The notes under the pieces were generated by a model. The model worked only from the letters and a program-made list of their open reading frames with translations. It had not been told where the DNA came from and did no database searches. Source: Saprospiraceae bacterium (lineage in GTDB: Bacteria; Bacteroidota; Bacteroidia; Chitinophagales; Saprospiraceae). From it: a DNA stretch of 64,000 nucleotides. Numbering within the stretch: the stretch's first letter is position 1; every line of letters begins with the position of its first letter. Below, piece after piece: positions 55,883-64,000 of this stretch. The translations under genes and the position numbers were made by a program. Location of the stretch: assembly GCA_021299835.1 (NCBI GenBank), contig JAJTER010000006.1, forward strand, positions 32,247 to 96,246. Direction: 5' to 3'.

Positions 55883-57091
55883 ATGAATCTACACGAATAC
55901 CAAGGTAAAGAGTTGTTAAAGAAATTTGGTGTTGCCATTCAGGAAGGCATTGTAGCTGGAAACATGCAAGAAGCGATGGAAGCCTATACTGCGTTGACTG
56001 CCAAAACGAATTCTCCATTCGCCATTGTAAAAGCTCAGATTCACGCTGGCGGTCGTGGTAAAGGAGGAGGAGTTAAGCTAGCTAAAAATGCCGCTGATTT
56101 TGAACTTCATGCTAACAACATTTTGGGCATGTATTTGAGAACGCCCCAAACCGCTGGAGGGATGGAAGGACCAGGCAAACTGGTTAGTAAAATTCTCGTT
56201 GCCGAAGATGCTTATGCTCCTGATTTTGATGCTTGTAAAGAATTATATGTCTCTATTCTTATGGATAGAGAAAAAAAATGTAATGTCATTATTTATAGCA
56301 CAGAAGGTGGTATGGATATTGAAAAAGTAGCCGAGGAAACGCCGGAAAAGGTTCAAAAAGAATGGGTTGACGCTACCTTGGGTCTTCAGGCTTTTCAAAC
56401 TAGGAAAATTGCCTTTAATTTAGGATTAAGTGGAAAGGCGTTCAAAGAAATGACTTCTTTCATTACCAAACTTTATACTGCTTTCGTTGCATCAGATGCC
56501 GCGCTATTTGAAATTAATCCTTGCCTGAAAACAGGTGATGATAGAATTATTGCCGTTGATGCAAAAGTTACGATAGACGATAATGCATTATACAGACATC
56601 CCGATTTAGAAGCTCAACGCGATAACAGCGAGGAAGATCCAACAGAAGTTGAAGCCAGAGAGTCTGATTTGAATTATGTGAAATTAGACGGTAACGTAGG
56701 TTGTATGGTAAATGGTGCTGGTTTAGCGATGGCAACCATGGATATAATAAAACTTTCAGGTGGTGAACCTGCAAATTTCCTTGATGTTGGTGGAACTGCT
56801 GATGCCAAAAGGGTGGAACTGGCTTTCCGTATTATCCTGAAAGATCCTGCTGTTAAAGCCATTTTAATAAATATTTTTGGTGGCATCGTCCGTTGTGACA
56901 GAGTGGCACAGGGTGTCATTGATGCTTACAAAAATATGGGCAATATTCATGTTCCCCTCATTGTTAGATTACAAGGAACCAATGCAGATTTGGCTAAAAA
57001 AATGATTGACGAATCAGGACTTGCCGTGCAATCGGCTATTGCTCTTGAAGAAGCGGCCGATTTAGTGAGAAATGTTTTTGAAAAAGCATAA
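55883..57091 (+). CDS. sucC: Succinyl-CoA ligase beta subunit
   Basis: The 402-residue TCA-cycle enzyme subunit has an ATP-grasp domain (NLHEYQGKELLKKFGV, KAQIHAGGRGKGGGVKLA) and a CoA-ligase domain with GEPANFLDVGGTAD and INIFGGIVRCDRVAQG. It makes ATP or GTP from succinyl-CoA. The alpha subunit (sucD) is not adjacent, as is common in Bacteroidota. It is followed by a methyltransferase gene after 3 bp. Confidence 0.96.
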   Translation: MNLHEYQGKELLKKFGVAIQEGIVAGNMQEAMEAYTALTAKTNSPFAIVKAQIHAGGRGKGGGVKLAKNAADFELHANNILGMYLRTPQTAGGMEGPGKLVSKILVAEDAYAPDFDACKELYVSILMDREKKCNVIIYSTEGGMDIEKVAEETPEKVQKEWVDATLGLQAFQTRKIAFNLGLSGKAFKEMTSFITKLYTAFVASDAALFEINPCLKTGDDRIIAVDAKVTIDDNALYRHPDLEAQRDNSEEDPTEVEARESDLNYVKLDGNVGCMVNGAGLAMATMDIIKLSGGEPANFLDVGGTADAKRVELAFRIILKDPAVKAILINIFGGIVRCDRVAQGVIDAYKNMGNIHVPLIVRLQGTNADLAKKMIDESGLAVQSAIALEEAADLVRNVFEKA

Positions 57092-57094
57092 ATT

Positions 57095-58243
57095 TTGAAA
57101 TTAATAGTGAAAACACTGGCAGGTCTTGAAGAAGTCCTGGCCAGTGAACTTCAGTTACTTGGTGCTGAAAATATTGAGTTAGGTACTCGTTCTGTGTTTT
57201 GTGAAACTGATCTTGAAGGCGTATATCGCCTGAATATTTGTCTTAGTACTGCACTAAGGATTCTTATTCCCATTGTAAGATTTGAAGCTGAAGATGAAAC
57301 GGAGCTTTATGACTGTATGAATGAAATTCCCTGGGAAAAGTATGTTTCTCCTACAGGAACCATTGCCGTTGATGCTATTGCCCAAGGTGAAGTATTTCGC
57401 CATTCTCATTATATTGCCTTAAAAACTAAAGATGCAGTCGTTGACCGATTCAGATCTTTATTTGATGTGAGGCCTAATGTTGATATCAATTTTCCCGACC
57501 TAAGGATAAATGTCCATAATAACGACAAAACGTTTACCGTATCCCTCGATTCATCAGGAACTTCTCTTCACAGAAGAGGTTATAGAGAGGAAGGTGAAGA
57601 AGCACCTTTAAACGAGGTATTGGCAGCGGGTATGATTCGGTTAAGCCAGTGGAATAAAGATTGCCCGTTTATAGATCCTATGTGTGGATCAGGTACTTTG
57701 TTAATTGAAGCTGCCCTTTTTGCCCGAAATATCGCACCAAATAAGAACCGAAAGGACGGATTTTGTTTCCAGCGGTGGCCAAATTTCCAACCGGAGTTAT
57801 TGGAAAAGGTACGAAATGAAAGTATAAGTAAGGAAATTCCCTTCAATATCGGTATTTACGGAGGTGATATTCGCGAAAGTGCTACCCGTGCAACCAAAGC
57901 AAATATCCGTGCCGCTGGTCTTTTAGATACTATTTCCATCGAAACCAGATCTTTTGAAAAAAGTATTCCTCCGCCGCCTCCAGGTATTTTAATGGTGAAT
58001 CCGCCTTATGATGCCCGTATGTCGCTTGAGGATGCTTCCCTTTTTTATAAAAAATTAGGCGATAAGTTTAAATCCGGATATGAAGGTTATCAAGCCTGGG
58101 TGATTACTGGAAATCCAGAAGCTGCGAAAGCCATTGGTTTGAGAACTTCCAGGAAAATTCCACTTTTTAATGGCAACATTGCTTGTAAATTTTTGAAATT
58201 TGAGATGTATTCTGGTACAAAAAAGATGAAAAATGAAAAATAA
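57095..58243 (+). CDS. THUMP-domain RNA methyltransferase (RlmL N-terminal-like)
   Basis: The 382-residue protein starts at a TTG 3 bp after sucC. It has an N-terminal THUMP domain and a Rossmann methyltransferase with motif I in FIDPMCGSGTLLIEAALFA and motif IV in MVNPPYDARM, the N6/N2-type NPPY. The family methylates 23S rRNA guanosines (m2G2445-like). It is not fused to an RlmK domain. Confidence 0.9.
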   Translation: MKLIVKTLAGLEEVLASELQLLGAENIELGTRSVFCETDLEGVYRLNICLSTALRILIPIVRFEAEDETELYDCMNEIPWEKYVSPTGTIAVDAIAQGEVFRHSHYIALKTKDAVVDRFRSLFDVRPNVDINFPDLRINVHNNDKTFTVSLDSSGTSLHRRGYREEGEEAPLNEVLAAGMIRLSQWNKDCPFIDPMCGSGTLLIEAALFARNIAPNKNRKDGFCFQRWPNFQPELLEKVRNESISKEIPFNIGIYGGDIRESATRATKANIRAAGLLDTISIETRSFEKSIPPPPPGILMVNPPYDARMSLEDASLFYKKLGDKFKSGYEGYQAWVITGNPEAAKAIGLRTSRKIPLFNGNIACKFLKFEMYSGTKKMKNEK

Positions 58244-58604
58244 TCTGCGTTTCTTTCTTCTTTTAACGCTTTTTATACCTTCTGTTTTTTTTCCATTAAT
58301 GGCTCAGTTACCCTACAAAATTTCCATAATTAATAAGTCTATACCGGAATTACTAAAAGACGGTACTACAAATGTTTATTTTACAACGCTTTCTTTTTCA
58401 TCTAATTTTACTTTAAATTCTTCTCATAAACAAATGTTAAATGCCCATTCAAAACCATCTCCTTTTAATGGGGTTTCGGCCAGACCTTTGGCATTCTTTT
58501 GCAGAATTGAGGTATTACTGGAAAAGAAAAATGGCATACCCATTAAATTCCGATTAGGAGATATAGATAAGGTGGATCAATTGGAGGGTAAATTTTTATG
58601 GTAA
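58233..58604 (+). CDS. Secreted hypothetical protein
   Basis: I do not recognise this 123-residue protein. It has a signal peptide (FFLLLTLFIPSVFFPLMAQ) and a small C-terminal domain with FCRIEVLLEKKNGIPIKFRLG. It overlaps the methyltransferase gene by 11 bp and is convergent with the epimerase gene with one base between. Confidence 0.65.
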   Translation: MKNNLRFFLLLTLFIPSVFFPLMAQLPYKISIINKSIPELLKDGTTNVYFTTLSFSSNFTLNSSHKQMLNAHSKPSPFNGVSARPLAFFCRIEVLLEKKNGIPIKFRLGDIDKVDQLEGKFLW

Positions 58605-58605
58605 T

Positions 58606-59679
58606 TTATAATTCATCATTTGCAAAACCGAGGCCAAATCTATCTTTATAGATACCCATTTTACCTTCTTTTACATAGAATCCTCCTTTAACAAAATCTT
58701 CGCCCAAATCAAAGCTACCGTCTAAATCAATGTATTTTGTATTTTTATTAGCAAAAGCGGCGTGTAAAGCGGCGGTAATGCTAATACAGCTCTCGTCATT
58801 ACATCCCCAAAATAAAGATATTCCAGCCAGTTCAGCGATTCTACCAATATCCATAGCGTTTAAAATACCCCCACATTTCATTAATTTGATATTAAAAATA
58901 CCAAAAGGCTTTTCAATAAGCCACGGAAAAACCGATTGGGTAGATTTTAGAGATTCATCAGCACAAAAAGTACCTCTAATCGTTTCAGGATAAACCAAGA
59001 GATCACTTTCATGGCCAACCTTAAATGGTTGTTCGATTAATTCAATGTTTTGATGGGCAGTTTCATTTAAAAAATAAGAAAGATCCTCTGAAGAATAACC
59101 TTGATTTGCATCCACTCTAAGGGTAACTCCATCACCAAAATATTCCCTTAAGGCATTAATCCTGAGTACATCAGACACAGGATCATCTCCAGTTTTAATC
59201 TTAAAAACAGTAAACTTATCGTTATAAAAGTTAACAGCCTCCTTCAGGGTATCCTCCACATTCATGATACCAATGGTTACTGAAGTAGGCAACTCATCGA
59301 AATGTTTCCCGTAAATATCTACCACAGGCATTTTTGCCCATTGTCCATACGCATCATGTAAGGCAATATCAAGCGCTGCCAAAGCCCCTGGATTATTTGG
59401 AATAAGTTGTTGAAATTCCCTTATCAAACCTAAAAATCCTCTGATATCCCTACCCTTTAAACGAGGTAAAACCCATTTATTTAGCACCTCCTCCGCTTCA
59501 ATGGGCGACTCCCCTACTACTTCAGGCGCTGGATTTGCGGCACCATAACCAATGATACCATTTTCCAATTGAATAGTTAAGCAGATATTTTCCACATCAT
59601 CAATAATTCTACCGGCTATGGCATAAGGTTTTTGAAGTTTCAAATTTTTTCTGATAACCTTAATCTGATCAATTCTCAT
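58606..59679 (-). CDS. Dipeptide (L-Ala-D/L-Glu) epimerase-like enolase-superfamily enzyme
   Basis: The 357-residue enzyme has the muconate-lactonizing subgroup arrangement: K-x-K in FTVFKIKTGDD, metal ligands Asp in LRVDANQGY, Glu in ELIEQPF and Asp in CADESL, and a second catalytic Lys in FNIKLMKCGG. Members racemise dipeptides, for example from murein. The DxD-type specificity loop is not clearly readable, so the dipeptide specificity is a family-level assignment. Confidence 0.83.
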   Translation of the reverse strand: MRIDQIKVIRKNLKLQKPYAIAGRIIDDVENICLTIQLENGIIGYGAANPAPEVVGESPIEAEEVLNKWVLPRLKGRDIRGFLGLIREFQQLIPNNPGALAALDIALHDAYGQWAKMPVVDIYGKHFDELPTSVTIGIMNVEDTLKEAVNFYNDKFTVFKIKTGDDPVSDVLRINALREYFGDGVTLRVDANQGYSSEDLSYFLNETAHQNIELIEQPFKVGHESDLLVYPETIRGTFCADESLKSTQSVFPWLIEKPFGIFNIKLMKCGGILNAMDIGRIAELAGISLFWGCNDESCISITAALHAAFANKNTKYIDLDGSFDLGEDFVKGGFYVKEGKMGIYKDRFGLGFANDEL

Positions 59680-59695
59680 GATGAAATAGTTTGAT

Positions 59696-60229
59696 TTAAA
59701 GTAATTTTCTGAAAGCTTCCCAAAGAATCATACCCATAGAAACGGAAACATTTAAGCTGTGCTTTGAGCCCACCTGGGGAATTTCCACCACGGCATTAGC
59801 TAAAGGAAGAAAAAGAGGTTGCACCCCATCGACTTCATTCCCAAATATAATCACATATTTATGATTTTTGATAAATTCAAAATCTTGCAACCAAATACTT
59901 CCTTCCACTTGTTCAGCCAGAATAATTTCCCAACCATCTTCTTTCAATTCCTCTACCATTGAAACTTCATTTTCTATATATTCCCAGGATACGGTTTGAG
60001 TTGAACCCAACGCTGTTTTTAAAATTTCCTTATGAGGAGGTTGTTGCGTAATGCCGGATAGATATAATTTTTCAATACCCAACGCATCTGAGGTGCGGAA
60101 AGCGGAACCAACATTTAGTGCACTTCTAACATTATCCAACCAAATTCGAACGGGTATCGTTTTCCTATTTTCAGATAAAACAAAAGGATTATCTTCCAAA
60201 TAAGTAGTCGATTTCTTTCTAGTTAACAT
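59696..60229 (-). CDS. SpoU/TrmH-family RNA methyltransferase
   Basis: From the ATG at 60229 the protein has 177 residues; the frame is open to 60262, but that would cross into the divergent gene. SPOUT motifs are NVRSALNVGSAFRTSDALG, VIIFGNEVDGVQPLFL and EIPQVGSKHSLNVSVSMGMI. It methylates 2'-O of tRNA or rRNA; the exact site is unknown. Confidence 0.92.
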   Translation of the reverse strand: MLTRKKSTTYLEDNPFVLSENRKTIPVRIWLDNVRSALNVGSAFRTSDALGIEKLYLSGITQQPPHKEILKTALGSTQTVSWEYIENEVSMVEELKEDGWEIILAEQVEGSIWLQDFEFIKNHKYVIIFGNEVDGVQPLFLPLANAVVEIPQVGSKHSLNVSVSMGMILWEAFRKLL

Positions 60230-60283
60230 AGTAATTTTCCTGAAATTTAAAATATATTGCAAAGGTATTTAAATCGAAGGAAA

Positions 60284-60685
60284 ATGGACTTACTATTCGT
60301 TTATGGAACATTATTACCAGAATGTAATCTTTCCATTTCTACCCAATTCCTTGAAGAGACTGAATTTTTAGGGCACGGATATGTTTTTGCAAAGCTGTAT
60401 GACCTTGGAGATTATCCGGCAATGGTTTTAGATATAACCTATGAGCATAAAGTTTTCGGACAAATTTATCGGCTGCATTCCCCGAAAAAAACGCTGGCTT
60501 TACTTGACGATTATGAGGACATAAACCATTCGTTTCCAGAGGATAATGACTATATCCGCGCGGTAGTAAAAGTAAACAGTAGGGAAAGTGAAATGAATGC
60601 CTACGCTTATTTATATACAAAGGATGTTTTACCTTTAAAAAAGATACCTTCTGGTGATTACCTTTCTTACCTTACAGATAAATAG
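60284..60685 (+). CDS. Gamma-glutamylcyclotransferase-like protein
   Basis: From the ATG at 60284 the 133-residue protein begins DLLFVYGTLLPECN, the GGCT/AIG2-like fold signature. The typical acidic Asp-Asp-Tyr-Glu appears in LLDDYEDI. The frame could start at a TTG at 60257, but the later ATG matches the family. It may cyclise gamma-glutamyl amines. It lies 18 bp before the trans-sulfuration gene. Confidence 0.85.
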   Translation: MDLLFVYGTLLPECNLSISTQFLEETEFLGHGYVFAKLYDLGDYPAMVLDITYEHKVFGQIYRLHSPKKTLALLDDYEDINHSFPEDNDYIRAVVKVNSRESEMNAYAYLYTKDVLPLKKIPSGDYLSYLTDK

Positions 60686-60703
60686 TCAAAACAAACAAAT
60701 AAA

Positions 60704-61903
60704 ATGAGTGAACCTATTTTTTCAGCAGCTACATTATGCGTTCAGGAAACGGTTGATCCTATGGACACTTCTTCGCATACTTTACCCATTTACGCCACAT
60801 CTTCCTTTGTTTTTGATAATTTACAACAAGGTATAGATATTTTTTCTGGAGCTGAAAGTGGTTATTTATATGGCCGTTTTGGTAATCCTACCTGTGATGC
60901 AGTAGCTGAAAAATTAGCTGCCCTGGAATCTTATGGTTTACCAGAAAATGCTCACTGTGTATTAGTTAGCTCAGGCATGGCCGCTATATCTGCTGTTTTA
61001 ATGGCTTTACTGAAACCAGGTGATAAGATATTGACCCAGGCAGATATTTATGGTGGAACCACTGATTTTTTCAATCAAATACTGGCCTCATACAACATAG
61101 GATTTGAAACGGCCGATTTAAATGATGTCGAACAAGTTGAAAATATCCTTTCCAACGATCCTTCCATTCGTCTTATCTATTTAGAATCGCCAACTAATCC
61201 AATTTTAACCTGTGTTGATTTAGAAAAATTAGTTTCGCTGGCAAAAAAATATAACAAATTAACCGTCATTGATAATACTTTTTGTACGCCTGTAGTACAA
61301 CAACCTTTAAAATGGGGCATAGATTATGTCGTGCACTCAACCACTAAATATTTGAATGGGCACGGAAATACTATTTCGGGATGTATAATTGGTAAATGTG
61401 CTGAAGTAATGCAACGAGTCAAACAAACGGTAAAATTAATGGGCTGTTCTGCCAATCCCTGGGATGCCTGGTTGGTGAATAACGGATTAAAAACACTTGC
61501 TTTACGCATGGAGAAGCATAGTTTAAATGCAATGGAACTCGCAAAATTTTTATCCACTCACCCATCCGTGAAGAAAGTGTATTATCCCGGGCTTTCTCAA
61601 CACAAAACACACAGCATTGCAAGTAAACAAATGCAATATTTTGGAGGAATGCTGTCTTTTGAGCTGAACGGAGGTATTGAAGTAGCCAGAAAATGTATTG
61701 ATAAGTTAAAATTAGCAACTATTGCTCCAACATTGGGCGATGTTAACACATTGATCATGCATCCTTACACCATGTCACATAGAAATGTACCATCTGCGGT
61801 CCGTGAGAAATATGGGATAAGCGAGGGACTCATCAGGGTTTCTGTAGGTATAGAAGCGATAGGTGATTTAATAAATGATTTCAGACAAAGTTTAGCAGAT
61901 TAA
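60704..61903 (+). CDS. Cys/Met metabolism PLP enzyme (trans-sulfuration family)
   Basis: The 399-residue PLP enzyme matches cystathionine gamma-synthase/lyase and methionine gamma-lyase types. The PLP lysine is K215 in VVHSTTKYLNGHG. Other motifs are YLYGRFGNPTCDAVAEKLA, SSGMAAISAVL and ESPTNPILTC. Whether it makes or breaks cystathionine cannot be told from sequence. Its stop abuts the convergent gene stop with no spacer. Confidence 0.9.
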   Translation: MSEPIFSAATLCVQETVDPMDTSSHTLPIYATSSFVFDNLQQGIDIFSGAESGYLYGRFGNPTCDAVAEKLAALESYGLPENAHCVLVSSGMAAISAVLMALLKPGDKILTQADIYGGTTDFFNQILASYNIGFETADLNDVEQVENILSNDPSIRLIYLESPTNPILTCVDLEKLVSLAKKYNKLTVIDNTFCTPVVQQPLKWGIDYVVHSTTKYLNGHGNTISGCIIGKCAEVMQRVKQTVKLMGCSANPWDAWLVNNGLKTLALRMEKHSLNAMELAKFLSTHPSVKKVYYPGLSQHKTHSIASKQMQYFGGMLSFELNGGIEVARKCIDKLKLATIAPTLGDVNTLIMHPYTMSHRNVPSAVREKYGISEGLIRVSVGIEAIGDLINDFRQSLAD

Positions 61904-64000
61904 TTATTTACCCCCTGCAGACATGGCTCTTCGCATAAACATTTGAGCTCTATTAGATTCAACGGCCTGAATTTCTAATATCTCACCATTTGGCATTTTC
62001 AATAAAAGATCTGGCTTTTTGGTTTTAGTCAATTCATCCTGGAACCTCGAGTCATTGGAGTTCATTTCCAGGAATCCTTTTCTGAGACCAAAATAATAGT
62101 AGATATCATTAGGTAATTTCAAATAAACATAAATTCTATCGTCATTATTTGCGGGCATTTTTATTTCAATAAACGTATTAATTTTTTTACTCACTGGTTT
62201 TCCTCCGACGCTAATAAGACCCACATTGGTATTTGCATTGATAAATGCCTGATATTCATCATCCCATTTCAGCTTTACATTACCAAAAAGAAAAGAATAG
62301 GGATTAAGTTTAGCGGGAATCTCAAAAAGGCCGGAACTTAACTGGGAAAGCACCTCTTTAGTTTCATCTGTGTTACCTAATAATCTGGTAAGCAAGCGAT
62401 TGTAATAATCCAGATCAGAAAGATAGGCAATAGGTTCTGAACCAAAGGCAGCACTGGCCATTTCATTTTCAATAATCCTTAGAAATTTTTCAGGTATCTT
62501 AAGATTAAGCCCAAGAATAAGGTCTAAGTCGAGCACTAATTTTTGAACTTCCCCTGTATCTGACATTTCCTGTGTTGGGGGCATGGTAGTTTTCAAAAAC
62601 CCGGTCGCCTTAACATCGGCCATTTTTAGTCCAGCAGCGAGGGTAAAGTCACCTTCTGCAGTAATTTTAGCTGTTTTATCATCTAAAACAAGTAGGTTAC
62701 CCACACAATTTCCTCTTAACACACAAAGTGAATCGCCAAATAGAAATTGATCTTTAAGTCTCTCGTACCTAATAAAACCATTAGCGGGAAAGATGGGTCT
62801 ATCTTTTCATGAGGTGAGCGGTTGTAAGAACCTTGGATAAATAGAGGCATTTTCCGCACTCAAAAAGAATCCTGTCTCAAGGAAGAGGCCTTCAGGATCT
62901 TTTGGCCTGTTTGCCTCAATGACGAGATTTTTTTTATCTGCCCTGGTATTCAACCTGAACCAACTATTTTCCTCAATAGCTGAAGATTCAAGTCTGGCAT
63001 ACCCGTCAAAAGAAAGATTTATATCTTCCGAGGAAAGGCCAATTTCTCCATAAAAGCTCGTTTTCGTATCTATTCGAAAATCGTCCAGGGCATCAATTTC
63101 ACCTTTAGCTCTGGTTGCTGTGGCCTTTTGAGACATCAAACCCTTACCGACCCGTTGACCAATAATCGAAGAGAAGGCAATTTCCTGATTCTTGCCAGGC
63201 AGGTTATACTCATAAAAGCCAGAAGCTACATAGTCCTTTCTACCTTTCACCTTAACGTTTGCCTTTATAATTTTATGATTCTGGTTTATGGTATCACAGA
63301 TAATAATAGCATTAGCAAAGGAGTCAATTAATCCATTTGAACGAATGGTGACCATCCCTTTATCGGGAAAAATTCTGGCATCCGCCGCATGAATAAAATC
63401 TACGCCACCTATTTCAAGACTAAAATCTTTTAGATTATACCTGGCATTTTTACCATTAAACCGTAAAGAATCCTGATTAGCTACTTTCGAGGCAAATACA
63501 CCAACGGAAGCAGTATCAGACTTAAAATAAACCATTTGATCTTTGATATTCCAATCAAAATCAATTAATGAGGTAGTATATTGATTAAAAGGAAGGTTAG
63601 TTAATAACTTTCCGTCATTACCAGTGAAGACACCCAAGCCATTGTTGAAGTTAAGGTCCGCTTTAACATTAAGAGCCTCCAACAAAACTTCTTCCTCTGT
63701 TTTCCCTTTAATTTTAAGCCAGGCAGTATCACTTTTGGCTGTATTGGCACCAAACTTAAGTTTATCTGCCTTTAACGAAGCCAATGGCCAGTTTAACAAG
63801 CCGCTACCACCAACACCGTCGGGGGTAAGAATTAAATTACCATCAAAAAGATAGGAACCGGACTTAAAAACGGAAAAAGACTGGGAACCCGAAGCCAGAT
63901 AAAGGCTATCTTGGTAAGGTTTCCAGGTTACAGTGACCTCTTTCCCTACCACTTTGGGAATTTCGAGGGGTTTTATTTCCTCTTCCAAAGAAAAATTCCT
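61904..64000 (-). pseudogene. Large hypothetical protein with an in-frame stop, 5' end missing
   Basis: The frame is open at the right edge, so the start is outside the window. It continues to a TGA at 62807-62809 and then goes on in the same frame (KDRPIFPANGFIRYERLKD) to a normal stop at 61904. Both halves read as one protein of nearly 700 residues here, rich in beta-strand sequence such as LKADKLKFGANTAKSDTAW and FDWNIKDQMVYFKSDTA. I do not recognise the family; a large exported beta-rich protein is likely. One base change (CGA or TGG to TGA) would explain the stop. It could be a pseudogene or a sequencing error. Confidence 0.7.

Noticed and set aside
62807..62809. TGA read as tryptophan (alternative genetic code)
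   Set aside because: Several genes in the window end in TGA with tight ATGA overlaps, and Trp is encoded by TGG elsewhere, including the trp leader peptide.
1..64000. Insertion sequences, prophage, CRISPR array or integrated element
   Set aside because: I saw no transposase, integrase, repeat-spacer pattern or terminal inverted repeat, and gene content and base use look uniform.

Overview
The window is an AT-rich, gene-dense stretch of a Bacteroidota chromosome. The evidence is the family content (DUF4159, DUF1415, paired M16 peptidases, LuxC-like acyl-CoA reductase, a propeller-type sensor kinase), the contiguous trpEGDCFBA order, and promoter-like TAnnTTTG boxes of the Bacteroidota type. 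A saprospiral or related lineage is possible, but the sequence alone does not fix it. No insertion sequence, prophage, CRISPR array or rRNA was seen. Neighbouring genes often abut or overlap by 4 bp, and most gaps are under 200 bp.

Layout. 1-5.2 kb (minus): a probable inorganic-carbon uptake operon, a SulP transporter followed by dabA and the start of dabB, which runs off the left edge. 5.3-10.4 kb (plus): a VPS10/BNR-repeat exported protein, an AlkB-type dioxygenase, a transglutaminase-like protein and a DUF350-like membrane protein, closed by a strong bidirectional terminator shared with a convergent glutathione peroxidase. 11.2-14.7 kb (plus): a nucleoside transporter, a sugar isomerase-like protein, a PspC protein and a frameshifted haem/copper lipoprotein. 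14.7-22.7 kb (minus): a run with LuxC-like reductase, DUF1415, RluA, esterase, acyl-CoA dehydrogenase, pruA and coaD. 22.7-34.7 kb: purE, a GDSL hydrolase, a PspA-like coiled-coil membrane protein with a coiled-coil partner, an esterase/ATP-grasp pair, an active/inactive M16 peptidase pair, an SDR, CorA and an FtsX/LolE-type permease. 34.9-38.7 kb: a LytTR response regulator and a propeller sensor kinase. 38.8-48.5 kb: tyrS, the trp operon with promoter, leader peptide and attenuator hairpin, then holA and hemH. 48.6-55.7 kb: surE, lpxB, tRNA-Leu(CAA), hscB, rseP, rsmE, DUF4159, a second PspC protein and a DUF4442 protein. 55.9-64 kb: sucC, a THUMP methyltransferase, a dipeptide epimerase, a SpoU methyltransferase, a trans-sulfuration enzyme and a large disrupted hypothetical protein.

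Three genes are broken by different kinds of lesion. trpE lacks roughly 70-80 catalytic-core codons and is frameshifted at the join. The haem/copper-monooxygenase-like lipoprotein has a one-base shift at an A-run. The large protein at the right edge has one in-frame TGA. The trpE case is the most striking, because the rest of the operon and its attenuation control look intact. Either the organism depends on external tryptophan or the assembly is wrong at these sites; raw reads would decide.
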